Shown here: positions 1-12,461 of the stretch, piece by piece
How the letters are laid out: each line of letters starts with the position of its first letter
Position numbering within the stretch: position 1 is the first letter of the stretch
From: Neckera pumila
Lineage: Eukaryota; Streptophyta; Bryopsida; Hypnales; Neckeraceae
DNA length: 64,000 bases
Reading direction: 5' to 3'
NCBI GenBank assembly: GCA_963969595.1
Contig: OZ018415.1
Span: 16,740,001 to 16,804,000, forward strand
Made by a program: the position numbers and the translations under genes
Notes under the pieces: model-generated
Seen by the model: only the letters and a program-made list of their open reading frames with translations
Database searches by the model: none
What the model was told of the DNA's origin: nothing

Positions 1-131
1 ACTTACGTGTAACCAGTCCATGAGTCTGACGCCAAACCAATTTCAATTATTTTTTAAATCAAACCAAAGCAGTGTCTTCTGACGGTCTATGCCTAGAAAG
101 TACCATGCAAAATCCAAGTCATATATCTCAC

Positions 132-3100
132 CGTTTCTTGTGTGTTCGCAGAATGTGGTCGCCACTGGCCACCCGCAACAGCTGGCATACTACCACCTGC
201 GATATGAACACATCAGTCCATTCAGCATGCGAGCAGCACCACTTTGATATATTAAAACAAGAAAACAATTATTTATTACAGAAGTAAGACACAAACATGG
301 ACGAGAATGGATATTGACAGTTTACTTAAAACTGCTAACCTGTAAACAAACGTGTACCCGGGAGCCCAGTATCTGATCCCCCTAAGCCACTGTCAGTCAA
401 GCTTCCGGATCCATATGCCCGGCTTCCACTACCTAAAAAAGAGGAAGTATTTCCTGAGCACAACAAAGGTGTGCATTCGCAAGGCAAATGCAAAAAAATG
501 ATACATCCCACACAGGAAGAGCCAAGTAGTATCATGAATCTCTCAAACAAAAAGCACCATTCAGATCAACATACCATCAAATACGCAAGTGTGAGACGTA
601 AGAAATGTGGGACATGGAGTACCTAATGTTCCAGCAAACTGCTGAGACAAACCGCCACCTGACGGAGGTCTCTCATCACCACCAGTAAGAACGAGTCTCT
701 TGCTTAAATCCAGCACGGGAGGCACTAAGGGGCTTCCATTTAGAGGTGTCGTGGCAGGAGGAGGAGACTGTCCCCTGATGGAATTTTCACCCAATCCTGG
801 TCCTACCCGCCGCCCTGTCAGTGCACTTGCATCTTCCTCTTTCGTTCGGCCTTGTAAAAGGGTAGGTTGCAGAGCAGGAGTTGTAGGTAACGATTTTATT
901 GCCACAGGTCTTGCAGGTGAGATCCCAGTTGGAGTACCTGAAGTACACGAACCCGAATGTATTCAGAGGCATGAAAGGAAAAGAAAAGCATCCAGACATC
1001 CTATATGTATTGAACTAATCAGCCCATTGACAGAGAACCACGGCAAGAGTTTTCAAATCGATTAGCCCAAATAAAACTTGAAAAGCTTCTTGCACAGACT
1101 ACTACTCACTGTGGCTTACCTGTCGCACTCAAACCTCCGAGTTGGCGCGACAAGGATCCCGCTCCAGTTGAAGGTGAAGGAACCCCTGCACTTGCCACTG
1201 GGCTAACACTAAGTACAACTGCCGGAGAGCTCGAGTTTGGAATACTACGTGTGGGAGAGATTGGTAACATAGATGCACCTCGTGTCCGGCCTCCAGGAGA
1301 TTCAGCGGAAGATTCTGGAGAAGGCACAGTGTCATCAGCCGCAAGTGGTTGTGACGATGGAGAGACAAGGGGGGATACTCCAAGCGATGAAGTTGTGACC
1401 TGCACGAAACAGTTTAAAGTAATTCTATCAATAATCGCAAAGAATAAACTCAAAATCAAAGTGTTGCTCAGAACTTCCAATCGTTAATAGAAAAGCAAGT
1501 TGATACTATTCTCCTCCAGCTACAGTGGTGAAAAGCATGCTCCATTTCTGAACTGACAAAGAAAAGAAGAAAGACCCTATCGATTTAAGTCAATTTCAAT
1601 CCACAAAGAAGATAATTTCTTACATGAATAATCACAAGCGATCTTTGCAAGGTCAAGGCAACAGAAAACGAACCACATGGTAACCTAAAAAACTATGTAA
1701 TCAGACTAAACTATTTCCCAGGCTGGACCAAAATAAACACAAGCAGAAAGATAACTTCTCATGGAACAAAGTCAACTAGATTTTCCTCTTTACACAAACC
1801 AGCACTTATGAATGGGGGTGAAGGATGGGCAGTGCGGCACTTAATTAAAGTAACATGGAAAATACAGATATTAGATGTGATCTTAAAATGAAGAGAGCCC
1901 ACTTACAGATTGCACAGCAGTTAGAGAAATGGTTGGTTTCAAGACGGAACCACCAGGAGACACACCAACTCCAGAGCCTGTCTGAAGTGCGGCCTGATTG
2001 TCAGCAAAAAAATCACTTAGCTTACAACTATACATACCCTTTCAGATAACGAAAGCATTCTTGACTCGACTAATTCCAGGAGGTGAGACAGAGTCAGCAG
2101 GTTGCTACTAAACCTAGAAAATCAAATGCAAAACTCTCGCAAATGTCTTTGAGAGCCTAGTATATACCCCAGTCTCATCAGCACTTAAGAATGAAGCAAT
2201 AGATATTGCACTATTATAATATTACGATAATTTAAACCAATCTAAAAATACATAACAATCAAAGTAACTACAACTTTAGTTCAATATACGGTAGTGCGCA
2301 CCACATTATTGGGAGCAAACTATTATTTTCGATTTTTGGTATAATTATTATAGTCTCCTCTAACTAAGCATCACAATACTTGATAACCCACGCTTGTCGA
2401 ATTAAAAGTGCAAACAACGAAAAAGAGAAACCCGGAACCCCTTGACGAATCCTCACGGAAGATGTTTGCGTTTCGCTTTGCTCTTGCCTATTTTCATATG
2501 ATGTGGGATGATTAAAATACTCTGAATTTCATGAACTCCTGCTAGTGGAACAGCCTCCTTGCATCCTAGGACCCATCCTAGGCTTACAAGCGTACCTTGC
2601 GTGCCTCCGATGGCACATTTTGACTATTTTCCTATTTTCCAAAATTTCCAATAATTTATACTGACAAATTCTATATCTCAAGCCCAGTCGGTCCAAATTC
2701 TATGAAACGCTCACCGAAGGACTTTCCAAGAGGACAAAGAACACAATCGGGAACCCCACGGTCTCCACCTGGCTTTCTAAATCATAAAATCTATCATTTT
2801 AATCATAAATCTATAATAAATCTCAATGCCATCAGATTAGCAGGGAACCTAAAACCAACGACAGATTCCATTAATGGAAAAGCCTTGGAGTTAGAAAGGT
2901 CAGAGTAAGTATCGCCTAGTTTGCGATCTCAGGAGATAAATGATGTCAGGTAAAAATCCTAAAGGCAACAAGTTTTCTGATCCCACAATGCTTTAGCAAA
3001 GGCAAGAGAATAAAGCAAGTCATTCGCATGCTTCTGATACTCCAATAGTATTCTAGGGAGTTCCAATAGTATCATAAGGAACCTAATGGTGACATTAGAC

Positions 3101-5481
3101 TATTCCTTGACATAAGATGCTTCAACTCCCATTAGTTGCTTCAGAAACTTTTCAATCTCCGATGTTTACTACGGAAAGCTTGTGACAGTTTTGGAGACTA
3201 CCTATATGTGCTTCTCTTTTAGTGCTAAATCTAGGCTCTGCATTTCGGTTGTTCTCTTGTCATATTAGTCACAAACAAAACAAAACTTGTGGACCTTCAT
3301 TTCTTAAGAATGTAATTGAGGACATGATCCAGAAGTACTGACCTTCTCTTTGACGACAATGGAAGGCGGAACATTCGGTATAGCCTCCAGATTTTCCAGA
3401 GCTTCGATCTTATCAAGAGGTAAAGTTTGATATGTGTCGTCCACATCCTCAAAAGCATCAAAGTCGTCCTGTTACAACGAAGCACCCAATCACTTCGTTA
3501 CTACCGAGAATATACATTGAGGTTATGCTGAGGTGAGCCATCTGAACTTTCTATACGCCAATGTTTCACAAGCTCTGTGGTCAGAATTGTGAGAATATTC
3601 CGAATGCCCAACAGAGACAGCGTCGTAATTGTCTGCCTGCTGAGCAGAGTAAACGCCAACTTCACAGACGCTATCATGCGTGGAATAAATACAAACAATA
3701 GTTCTTTTTATCAGAAAGTTCATGCCTCAAATTCACTATGCTACAACACATACGTATCAATGAAGGGCAACAAAATCACACACCTGGTTACGTTCAACAT
3801 AATCCTCGACCAGATCTCTCACATCCGTCACTTCCTCGGGAGAGATTTCGTCATTGTCCAATAGACGCAATATTAATTCCAACTTTATGATGTGCAATTT
3901 ATGCCGATTGATCGACTCCTCGAGGTGAGTCTGTTCATAATAACGGTGTCAAACAGAAGTTGAAGCTTGCATAAGTTTAGAGCATTCCAATACGTACATT
4001 GACCGATATTGAAAAGTGCATTTTAACAACCAAGATTTCAAGAAACTCTTCATTGATTCGAACAAATCTAGTTTAGGGATAAAGACGCAATACCAGACGG
4101 GCAGGACGAGCCTTTCCCTTTTTGACTTGCAGACCCTCCATCTCTGCTTCAAACGAATCGATTTGAGATTCCAACTCACTAACCTGCCAATACAAATGTC
4201 GAAATCAAGATACATGACAGCTACGGAAAGACGCCAAGAACAACAGAAGCTGTGAAGAACAAGAGGAGATAACACATTAACTTTAACCTGTCTGAAGGGA
4301 AATTCCCTCCTTAAACCAACAAACACAACCTGGAGAGACGAATGTGGAAAAAATTAACAGACCATATTGTTTAGCCAATCTCGTGAATCTCCTTTTGCTT
4401 TATCTCGTGGATCCTGCTAACAAGCAAACACATCCACCACCAACTTAAGTGTAAGTGTTGAGCTGACTACAGTATCGTATTCCCATAAATCCAACCACGC
4501 TAACGTCAAACCAGTGCAAATCAGATAACCCCGCTAAAAATGTACCTCCATCATTGACTTAGTATAAATATGTCCTACAGTCAAACGAAGAAACACATTG
4601 GATATCTTCTTACATGCATGGTGCGCGATGAACTTCAAGGGCACAAAATATGTAAAAGTATAACACAAAGTAGGGACAAACCGTTTTCGGTTGCTGGCCC
4701 AAGCCTTCTTTAGAAAAAGCTTTCGTTTTAGTCTCTTTCTCACACACTTTAAATCGTTCCATTTCTCGCTCTATCTGCTTTCGAGCCTCAAGGAGAGCCT
4801 GTAACGCAAAACAAAACCATAGCACTACATTCAACCACATTGTACCTCAATATTCCAGCATCTATACATATGTAGCAGTGTTCAAACTTATCATGAGAAA
4901 CGAGCAATGACCAGCAACAATCGCTATCAGCAAAGATTGCTTTCCAATGGAACTTTCATACCTTTTTGTCTTTGATCTCACTAGATTGAATCCACATCTT
5001 GATTTGGTCACGATAACGCTGTAGCTTCTTTATCTCCTTCTTTAAATCTGCCTCAAACTTCTCCTTCTGATTTGCATTCTCGGTGTCGTACACCTGTGAT
5101 GCCCACAACGTAACATTATTAACCCCATCCACAGATAGAGCTTGTGCAAATCAGTGCGGTATCAACATTCAATTTCCTAAAATAAACTAGTTGTGACAAT
5201 TATTTAAACGAATAAAAATAATATAGCCCGCTCAAGGAAAGAGTACGACCAACATCACCGAAATTCTTGCTTGTTTGATAAAAGCAAATAGCAAGCAAAT
5301 CGGAACTACGAAAATAGCAATAAACGTATGTCCCATGAATAACACAATTTCAACTCCATTAACAGGGATGTTGATTGAGCTTATTCACCTTGTTCCAGAT
5401 GCTGTCAAAAACATCGACACCTTCCTGAACTTTCTTCAGCACTTTGTCGATTTCTCCTTGTAGTTTGCGCGTGGCCCCCAT
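132..5481 (-). CDS. NOT3: CCR4-NOT complex subunit 3 (NOT3), 5' twelve exons; 3' end outside window
   Basis: NOT3 is a scaffold subunit of the CCR4-NOT deadenylase complex, which shortens mRNA poly(A) tails and represses translation. Twelve GT-AG exons join on the minus strand: 5481-5389, 5093-4962, 4798-4682, 4413-4363, 4183-4094, 3930-3784, 3468-3343, 1993-1907, 1399-1120, 937-623, 453-340 and 196-132. They give about 539 codons with no stop. Exons 1-7 (252 codons, all phase 0) encode the conserved Not3 N-terminal coiled-coil domain: it opens [17 protein letters not shown] and contains [22 protein letters not shown] and [12 protein letters not shown]. Exons 8-12 encode the usual Ser/Pro/Gly-rich linker, including [10 protein letters not shown]. 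The C-terminal NOT box, roughly the last 300 residues in plant homologues, lies left of base 1. The start is fixed by the family N-terminus. Exon 8 and the exon 10 donor are the least certain joins. A further small exon in the 1.3 kb intron 3342-1994 cannot be excluded. Nothing looks broken. Confidence 0.95.
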
Positions 5482-6420
5482 GATGAATCCCTAGGATTGC
5501 CACCAGATGACCAAGTGTATTATACACAGTGCTCGTAACAACCGGTAATTAACTGCGAAAGCTGTAACCACCTGGTCACCTGTCGTTTACATTGAATAAT
5601 TTTAACTTGGTCCTGTTCAACCAAAGTGCAGCAAATTTCAGTAAGACTAATTTAAAAACTCCAGAAGCAATCCGCAAGGAACAAAACACGAGAACGAACT
5701 CAATTTCAATCGCAACAAACGCTCGTTGGCATTGACTTATGCCAAAATTCGAGATCAATCTTAATGACGGAACTTAACGCATCCAGAAATTACAAAAGGT
5801 GCTCAATAAAATTACGAAAAACAATTTTAAAATATTCACGGAATCTCTTCAATCCGCAGTTCCACGGAATATCGTCAATCCACAACACTTGCCATCAAAC
5901 CCTACAAAGAAACTCATCACATCCGACACAATGAAAAATCGCACATTATATCCTAAGCGCTAGAAAAAATGCACGATAATACGAATTGTAACCAGAAAGA
6001 AAAGACTCATTGCAGTCTTCAAACGAAACGAAACGAAACGAAACGAAACGCACACGATGCATCACCTTCAGGACGAAATTAGGGTTTGACATAAACGCCA
6101 ATAATGAATGCGATACGCAGCCAATTCGAGCGCGAAAAGGATCGTTCGAATGCTCGCGATGCGTCAAAGAGATTGCAGATGAAATACACGATCGGGAAAC
6201 TCAAACTCGATACGCAATCGGGTCGCGAAGACGCGTCGACGCTCCAAGTTGCAGGTGGATGATTTTCTCAAACTCGGTTGTTGCGGTTTCACTGTCCTCG
6301 TCTTCTCCACCAAAGGAGCGCGTTCCCTTGGGGTCACTTATGGTCCCCATTGCTCGAACGGCTATGGGAACGGTTGTCATTATCCAGTTTTTCGATTTTG
6401 TCCTCGTTGGTCAAACGTAG
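5482..6420 (-). promoter_or_regulatory. NOT3 upstream region: 5' UTR and promoter with telo-box
   Basis: This is the DNA directly upstream of the NOT3 start codon. A CTAG splice-acceptor-like site at about 5491-5494 could end a 5' UTR intron. At 6079-6087 there is a telo-box, AAACCCTAA on the minus strand, a motif common near plant transcription starts of translation-related genes. From about 6100 to 6420 the sequence becomes CpG-rich, unlike the flanks, which suits a promoter or first untranslated exon. I see no clear TATA box. The open frames here do not look like protein genes. The transcription start is inferred, not seen. Confidence 0.5.
6021..6051. repeat. (AAACG)n short tandem repeat
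   Basis: About six perfect units of AAACG lie in the NOT3 upstream region. On the NOT3 sense strand this reads CGTTT repeated. It is a simple microsatellite. Confidence 0.9.
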
Positions 6421-6573
6421 GTGGTTTTGCTGAGTTGGCAAAACTGACCCCTGATTGTTCCTTTTCTCACCTAGGGAAAATGTGGGAACATATTATTTAC
6501 CATGAATGACCAAATTGCATAATTTTAAAGAAAATAACTCCATCCGACCTTATTTTAGGTCCACGCAATTTAA

Positions 6574-6788
6574 CCCTGTAAAGGACCAAGGCCATTTTTC
6601 TGTCAAAACCCACTCAAAACTGTCATTTCTACTTCTTTCACCCAAGAGAGCAAAAAATTATAATCTCACATAGTTAATTAGTTTTTCTATCTTATGAGAA
6701 AGTTCAAAAAGTTTCACTAAAAATAAAGGTCATAGGAATCTACCCAAAATCCATTTTGTCACCCAAGGGGACAATGGTCCTTTAGGGA
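6574..6788. mobile_element. 215 bp miniature TTAA element (piggyBac-like family)
   Basis: The element has inverted ends, CCCTGTAAAGGACC on the left and GGTCCTTTAGGGA on the right, and is flanked by TTAA on both sides (6570-6573 and 6789-6792). Its interior matches the two ends of the 0.9 kb family members elsewhere in the window, so it is an internal-deletion derivative. It has no coding capacity. Confidence 0.75.
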
Positions 6789-6829
6789 TTAAGAGTCTAT
6801 TCATTTTGTGACCTGCATTAAAGAACTAA

Positions 6830-7960
6830 CACTATAAGAGAAAGGGGTGTTTTAAGTATAGTCCTAGTAGTATCGTCTTTTAAGTAATGACCTTCAACCC
6901 CTAAAGGACCATTGTTCCTTCGGGGGACAAATGCGTTTTCGGGCAGGTAACTACGGACTGAAATTTTCTCCTGATTTTTTGAAACTTTTTTTGGAGGTAG
7001 AAAAGCTGACTATCTTCATGGGAATATAATTTTTTTCACAATCAGTGCTCGGGAACAAAAGTTATGACCAAACAAGCTCAAAACAAGGGACGTTGGGCAA
7101 CAAAAAAAATTTACAATTTTTTTTTTTTTTTTCTTAAAGTATTTTTTTTCTCATAGATTATATTTTTGTCTATCTAGAAAGCTTTGATTCATTTCATTTG
7201 GATTTTCTATGAGAAAGTTATGGACACTCTTGTTTTTTGGACAGTTAAAGCATGTTTTTGAAAAAAATAACTTATAGGACTCATTTCTGAATGCGATTTT
7301 TCAAATTTTTCAAATTTTTTTTTTGCGTGGTTTAGTTTACTTGCTAGAACAATCTCACCATCGAGATTAGTGCATTTTAATCCCATCTAAAATATATGAA
7401 TATTTTAGATTTTTCTTCTATCTCGTACCTACTTCTACTTAATAATTTTTTTAATAATGAAAATTAAATTTTCTTAAACTTTATTTTTTTGGCTAGATTC
7501 TTAACTCAATTCTCTAGTATAAAAATTAAAAGCTCAAATCTCTATAGTGCAAAAAAATAAAGTTAAAAATGTTCAAAGTCGAAAAATCTAGTCCCCCAAT
7601 GTGCTGAAAAACTTGTTTTTTTTCACTTTATACGCAGATATCTTGCAATCTGTGCAGTCAAAAATTCTGAAATTTTTTCCACACACTCTCATACTAGTTA
7701 GGTGTAAGATCCTATGGTTAGATGTAGGAAAAAAATATTTTTCAAAATTTTTTACTTTTTGCTATAGAAATGGCAGTTTTGAGTGTTTTTTGGCAGAAAA
7801 AGGGCCTCAGTCCTTTAGGGGTTAAGTAAGTTTTTTAGTAAAGTTTTATTGAAAAGACCGTCTTCTCAATAAAAATTTACTAAAAAACTTACTTAAAGGT
7901 CATCACTTAAAAGACGATACTACTAGGATTATATTTAAAATACTCCTTTCTCTTCTAGTG
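6830..7960. mobile_element. CACTA-type MITE, interrupted by a TTAA element
   Basis: The ends are CACTATAAGAGAAAGGGGTG and the inverted equivalent finishing TTCTAGTG, and a 3 bp direct repeat TAA flanks both ends (6827-6829 and 7961-7963). A CACTA terminus and a 3 bp duplication are hallmarks of the CACTA (En/Spm) superfamily. The original element was about 200 bp and mostly fold-back. A 924 bp TTAA element (6898-7821) sits inside it. The same family recurs intact at 8472-8727. Confidence 0.85.
6898..7821. mobile_element. TTAA-flanked element, 924 bp (piggyBac-like), nested in a CACTA MITE
   Basis: The ends are inverted repeats beginning CCCCTAAAGGAC. The flanks are TCAA (6894-6897) and TTAA (7822-7825). 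The intact MITE at 8472-8727 has a single TTAA at the equivalent position (GACCTTTAAGTAAG), so insertion duplicated TTAA and one base later changed. TTAA duplication with CCC-starting ends is the piggyBac signature. No transposase frame is present. Confidence 0.8.
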
Positions 7961-8471
7961 TAAGCATCTTCCGTCCTTGCACACCATCAAATATTCAAAA
8001 CAAAAATCTTCAATTTACAAAATTGAGGTGTATAATTTGGGTGAAAATTGGATGAAAATCACACTATTTCAAATAGTTACTTTGAATCTAGTGTATAATA
8101 TAATGCATGATATATTGGTGACCCTCGCAAATTTGCATGATTTCCAAAATAGTATCAAATAGTAGTATTGGTATTGTTATTGAGCTTGTTATTTGAATTA
8201 AACCAAATTTGGAAAGATTGAACTATAAACACTTGACATTATAAATAATTTTAAATTCCAAAGGCATCAAAAGTGGTCACTTCAACCATGTAATTTTGAA
8301 TTATGTATATAGTATTGGTCAAGATTTATATATCTCACATTGTATCAAATGGTACAATAATTGATGCATTCCAAATTTTGGAAAATCTTCAAATATCATA
8401 TTATACAACAATAGTAAGCTAATAATATGCCAAATGTTGTACAACAATATATGTCAAAATATGGCACTCTT
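7961..8471. other. AT-rich spacer
   Basis: No gene, RNA or element end is recognised here. A 61-codon frame starting at 7977 is AT-biased chance coding. Confidence 0.6.
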
Positions 8472-8727
8472 CACTACAAGAAAAAGGAGTGTTTTAAGTA
8501 TAAGTCCTAGTAGTATCGTCTTTTAAGTGATGACCTTTAAGTAAGTTTTTTAGTAAAATTTTATTGAAAAGACGGTCTTTTCAATAAAACTTTACTAAAA
8601 AACTTACTTAAAGGTCATTACTTAAAACCTTACTTAAAGGTCATTACTTAAAACCTTACTTAAAGGTCATTACTTAAAAGACGATACTACTAGGACTATA
8701 CTTAAAACACCCCTTTCTCTTATAGTG
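8472..8727. mobile_element. CACTA-type fold-back MITE, 256 bp
   Basis: The ends are CACTACAAGAAAAAGG and the inverted end finishing TCTTATAGTG, with CTT on both sides (8469-8471 and 8728-8730). Nearly the whole element is one inverted repeat around a centre near 8573, with the TTTTTTAGTAAA arm matched by TTTACTAAAAAA. This is the uninterrupted relative of the element at 6830. It would fold into a long hairpin if transcribed. Confidence 0.88.
8603..8680. repeat. 26 bp unit in three tandem copies inside the MITE right arm
   Basis: A 26 bp unit starting CTTACTTAAAGGTCATTA begins at 8603, 8629 and 8655. The left arm has one copy, so this is a local expansion of one hairpin arm. Confidence 0.9.
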
Positions 8728-9530
8728 CTTTTGTTGTAAATTTAGTGCATATACTATGGAATTTATAGGTCATGTTCTTTAAGATCTTTAAGATCTTTGG
8801 ATGTTTGGATTGACCTTCTAGTCTTATAATAATTACACGAGTTAATACGAGAAGTGTGTATAAGTCTATATCCTCAATAGTATTATAAATTGCATTCTTT
8901 AACTTTGAAATCCAACAAAAAATTAAGATGAAGTTATAGAGTTTTTTTTATTATATTATTAAAAAGTCTAAAATGTTTAGTTTTATGTCCGTATTTGATT
9001 CACTCATAAAAATTCTTCAAAAATTTTGCGGTTATGAATATGAAAAAGTCATTTCAGCCTTAATACATGCAAACTCTCAATCTTAATCTAATTAATAATA
9101 TTCAAAATCTATTGCAAAATGCATAGCATAAAAGTATACACCTATTTTAAATAGTAAATATGATATAACTATAGCAACAAGTGCACCTCCATGTTGAATC
9201 TATATGTAGACATCCATGTTATCATAAATAGCATTGTTTAAAAACTGAAATAATACTATATAAAATTGAAAATAAAAAATACTTAATTTTCTTTCTTAAA
9301 AAATTTGTTGAGTAGAAAAAAATATGAAATAGAAGAAAAATATGAATTGTTGATATCTCTAAGATGGAATTGAAATACACTAATCCTAATTGTGAGATTG
9401 TTTTAGCAAACAAACTAAACCTCATACAGCTTCTTCTTTTATAAATTATAAAAATTGAACTCAACAACACATCCAATACAATGTTTTCTCAAGAAGATGC
9501 TTTGATTGCTCAAAAAACATGATGCTCTAT
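8728..9530. other. AT-rich intergenic DNA
   Basis: No gene or element boundary is recognised. The minus-strand frame at 9222-9476 is Phe/Ile-rich and looks like chance AT coding. Confidence 0.6.
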
Positions 9531-10704
9531 CACTAGAAGAAAATGAGGGGTTTTGCAACTACACTGTGCAACTACTTTTCAATTGCATAGGACATTTGTG
9601 CTTGGTTTGCAACTGGTGATAATTTGGAGACTCCTTGAGAAATTTGTAGTAGCTGTGGACACCATCTCATGTGCAAATTGTTTGCAACTTGTAGATTTTA
9701 GAATATTAATCTCACTAATTCGTAGATTTCAAAATTTCATAATTATCTTCTTTTAGATTTTTGAATTTCAGATCTACCATTTTTTTCTAGATTTTAGAAT
9801 TTCAAATCTATCCTTTTTCTAGATTTCAAAATTCCAAATCTACCTTCTTCCTAGATTTTAAAATATTAGTATTTAATAGATTTCATTGGTTTAGGAAACT
9901 TTACAATTTTATAGATTTTAAAATTTCTTGGATTTTAAATATTTTTTATTTCTATAGATTGTAGAAATCTACAAATTTTAGAAATCAATAATCTATAAAA
10001 ATCTACAAATCATAGAAATCTTAGAATTAAATTTTAAAAATTAATTGCATAAGACTATAACAACTTACAAGTCTTATGTGTTCAACGTAATGGTAGTCTT
10101 TCCAATTGATATGGGCCAATTGATACAAGACAAATGGAAATGAACTTTGGGAGCAACTAGGAAAGAACTAAAAAACAGCTAGAAAACGACTAAGAAACAA
10201 CTAGTATACAACTAAAAAGCAACTAAGAACAACTAGCTTCACTATTAGAAAATTCAATTTTTTGGTTGATTTGGTTGCATTCATTTGGTTCACTTTTCTA
10301 TAGATTTCTTTCAAATCAACAAATCACTCTCCAAATCAATAGAAAGTGAATCAAATCTATGCAAATATGCAATCAAATCAACAAAAAAACGAAATTTCTA
10401 GAAGTGTAGGAAATGATTAAGAAACAACTAATGTATGACTAGAAAGCAACTGGAAAGCGATTGGAAAGCAACTAGTAAAGAACTTTGGTCAATTGCAATA
10501 ATTTTCTAGTTATTTTCTAGTCCTTTTTTGCAACTATAGATTGACTTCTTTGCAACTAAAACAATGTATCAATGCTATAAAACAACAACCTAAAACAATG
10601 AGGCTAGATTTGGTGCTAATAGAGAAGATTACAATCGCAAGATAGTTGTATAGGACACTAGTTACATAGTAGCCGGTTGTGTTGGACACTTTTTTCTTCT
10701 AGTG
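9531..10704. mobile_element. CACTA-type non-autonomous element, 1.17 kb
   Basis: The left end is CACTAGAAGAAAATG and the right end finishes TTTTTTCTTCTAGTG. TAT flanks both sides (9528-9530 and 10705-10707), a 3 bp target duplication. The interior has short subterminal repeats of the TTGCAACTA type and a block of degenerate TAGATTTTAGAATTTC repeats (about 9690-10030). There is no transposase frame. Confidence 0.85.
10240..10406. mobile_element. Possible small CACTA-like MITE nested in the 1.17 kb element
   Basis: A 167 bp segment begins CACTATTAGAAAATTC and ends with the inverted equivalent GAAATTTCTAGAAGTG. The interior is fold-back (GTTGATTTGGTTGCAT against ATGCAATCAAATCAAC). The immediate flanks, CTT and TAG, do not match, so insertion is not proven. 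Confidence 0.5.
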
Positions 10705-10723
10705 TATAACTTTTATATTACTA

Positions 10724-11034
10724 ACATAAACAAAATGAATCAAAGCTTTCCATTTAGACAAAACAATGATCTATAAGAAATAAATTTTTAAAAATTTTAT
10801 TTAAGTTTTTGTGGATTTCATCCGTTGTCTAGCAAGGTGAAAGTTGTGCTTAGGATGGCATAAATTTTCCTCCTTGGGCACTAATTTGAAATGAAAATCA
10901 TATTCCCAAAATGCTAATGTGTTTTTCTATCTTAAAAAGAAATTCAAAAAACAACAATGAACCATAGGAGATTATAGGAGCCTCCCCTCAAAATCCATTT
11001 CATCTTTAAGGGGACAGTGGATGTATAGAAGTTA
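10724..11034. mobile_element. Degraded fragment of the TTAA-element family
   Basis: The stretch resembles family interiors in inverted orientation (AATGAATCAAAGCTTTCCAT, GGGGACAGTGG). It ends near TTAA (11031-11034) without a clean inverted repeat and is truncated at the left. Confidence 0.5.
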
Positions 11035-12461
11035 AACTGTAGATGGATAAATTTTGAAGTATGATCTCCCTATTCAAAACCAAATTCACCTAGTATTGAA
11101 TGAAATAAAATTGGCTCATTGGAGCTATCACTGGTATGTTCAGAAGATCCTTAAGGAGATTACTAAGTATTAGTCTTAGAAATGTATGAATTTAAAGGTA
11201 GGATTCCTTAAAAAATGAGAACAAATAATTTACTTTTATTTTGAACATTGGGTGCAAATTGTAGAATTAGATGGGTTAGATAGAATGTGGGTGTAACTTT
11301 TTCAACCTAGAATGCCTTCTCTAAAACAAATTGGCTTGACATTGCATTGGCACAAGATCTACAATTGTTCCTACATGTATGTCTAAGAAGTTTCATCTAC
11401 AAGTTTTAATGAAGATGCATCAATTTATGGCTTAGGATATTGGAGCCAAATGGTCGTCCAAGTTTGCTGCAAAAACCTATGTAGAAGCATTCCTAACTTG
11501 TCCTTCAATTTTCTTGTGCAAATCATATGCACATATGCTCTTATACTTCAAAGTTTAACCCATTAATACTTAAGAATTGGCCTACGATTTTTGGTAATCC
11601 AATGTACAATACCGTATAATGCCTGGGAATGAAGTGCTTGGCATAAAAGCTTGACATTGCACAAATCTCCACCAATTCAATATTGTTTGTATCTACAATT
11701 TTGTGCTTTTGCCCTACATTCCAACAATTAACGGCATTGATGAAAAGAATTCAGGCCTCTAAACATGCAGATGAGAGGGTGAGCCAACCAACCATTCACA
11801 ATTGTCCAACTAAGACCATAATGCAGAAACAACAATGGGCTTACTATACAATTAATGAAAATTGAGTAGAAAAATTGAACATGGATTCCATTAAGGCCAG
11901 GCATATTGTATTGTATAAGAAACCATAAGCCATTTCTAGCTTTGCTAGGCATTTAACGGTTAATTAGAGTGCACCTTAGTAGTCTTGATTTTTGTGTGCA
12001 TTCACTAATAGAAAATATGTTTGTAAAGATTAGACTTTAAAATTACCAAAATTGGCTACAATTGTCTCAATAGACAATCTATTTGGTTTTAGCTTCGTTA
12101 TAAGTTCACCCTCTTGTTTTTTTAGTTGTTAATTATGTGTTTTATATTCATACAATTCATACATCCTCCCTCTCAAATTGCACACTCTCTAGGTGCTTAC
12201 TCTCTAATTGCTTGTTTTGTGTATATTCAAAGAGTTTCTCTTGTTGTGTATAATTACGATTGGATCATTGTTTTGATAGTGCATTTAGAATCAAAAGGCA
12301 AATTAATAAGAAGGCAAACAATTGGTGTAAGTCCAATTTTCCTCTTACAAACTTGACATCTTGACTTTTTTTCTATAGGCTTAAACTTTGGTTATTCATA
12401 TTCATCATTACATGCTATTATTGAATCTCCTAGTTTGAGCAAGTCATTATAAATGGCATCT
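11035..12461. other. Gene-poor DNA
   Basis: No gene is recognised. The short frames at 11683-11952 (both strands) and 12126-12356 have no family features. Scattered motifs suggest old, decayed mobile elements. Confidence 0.5.
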
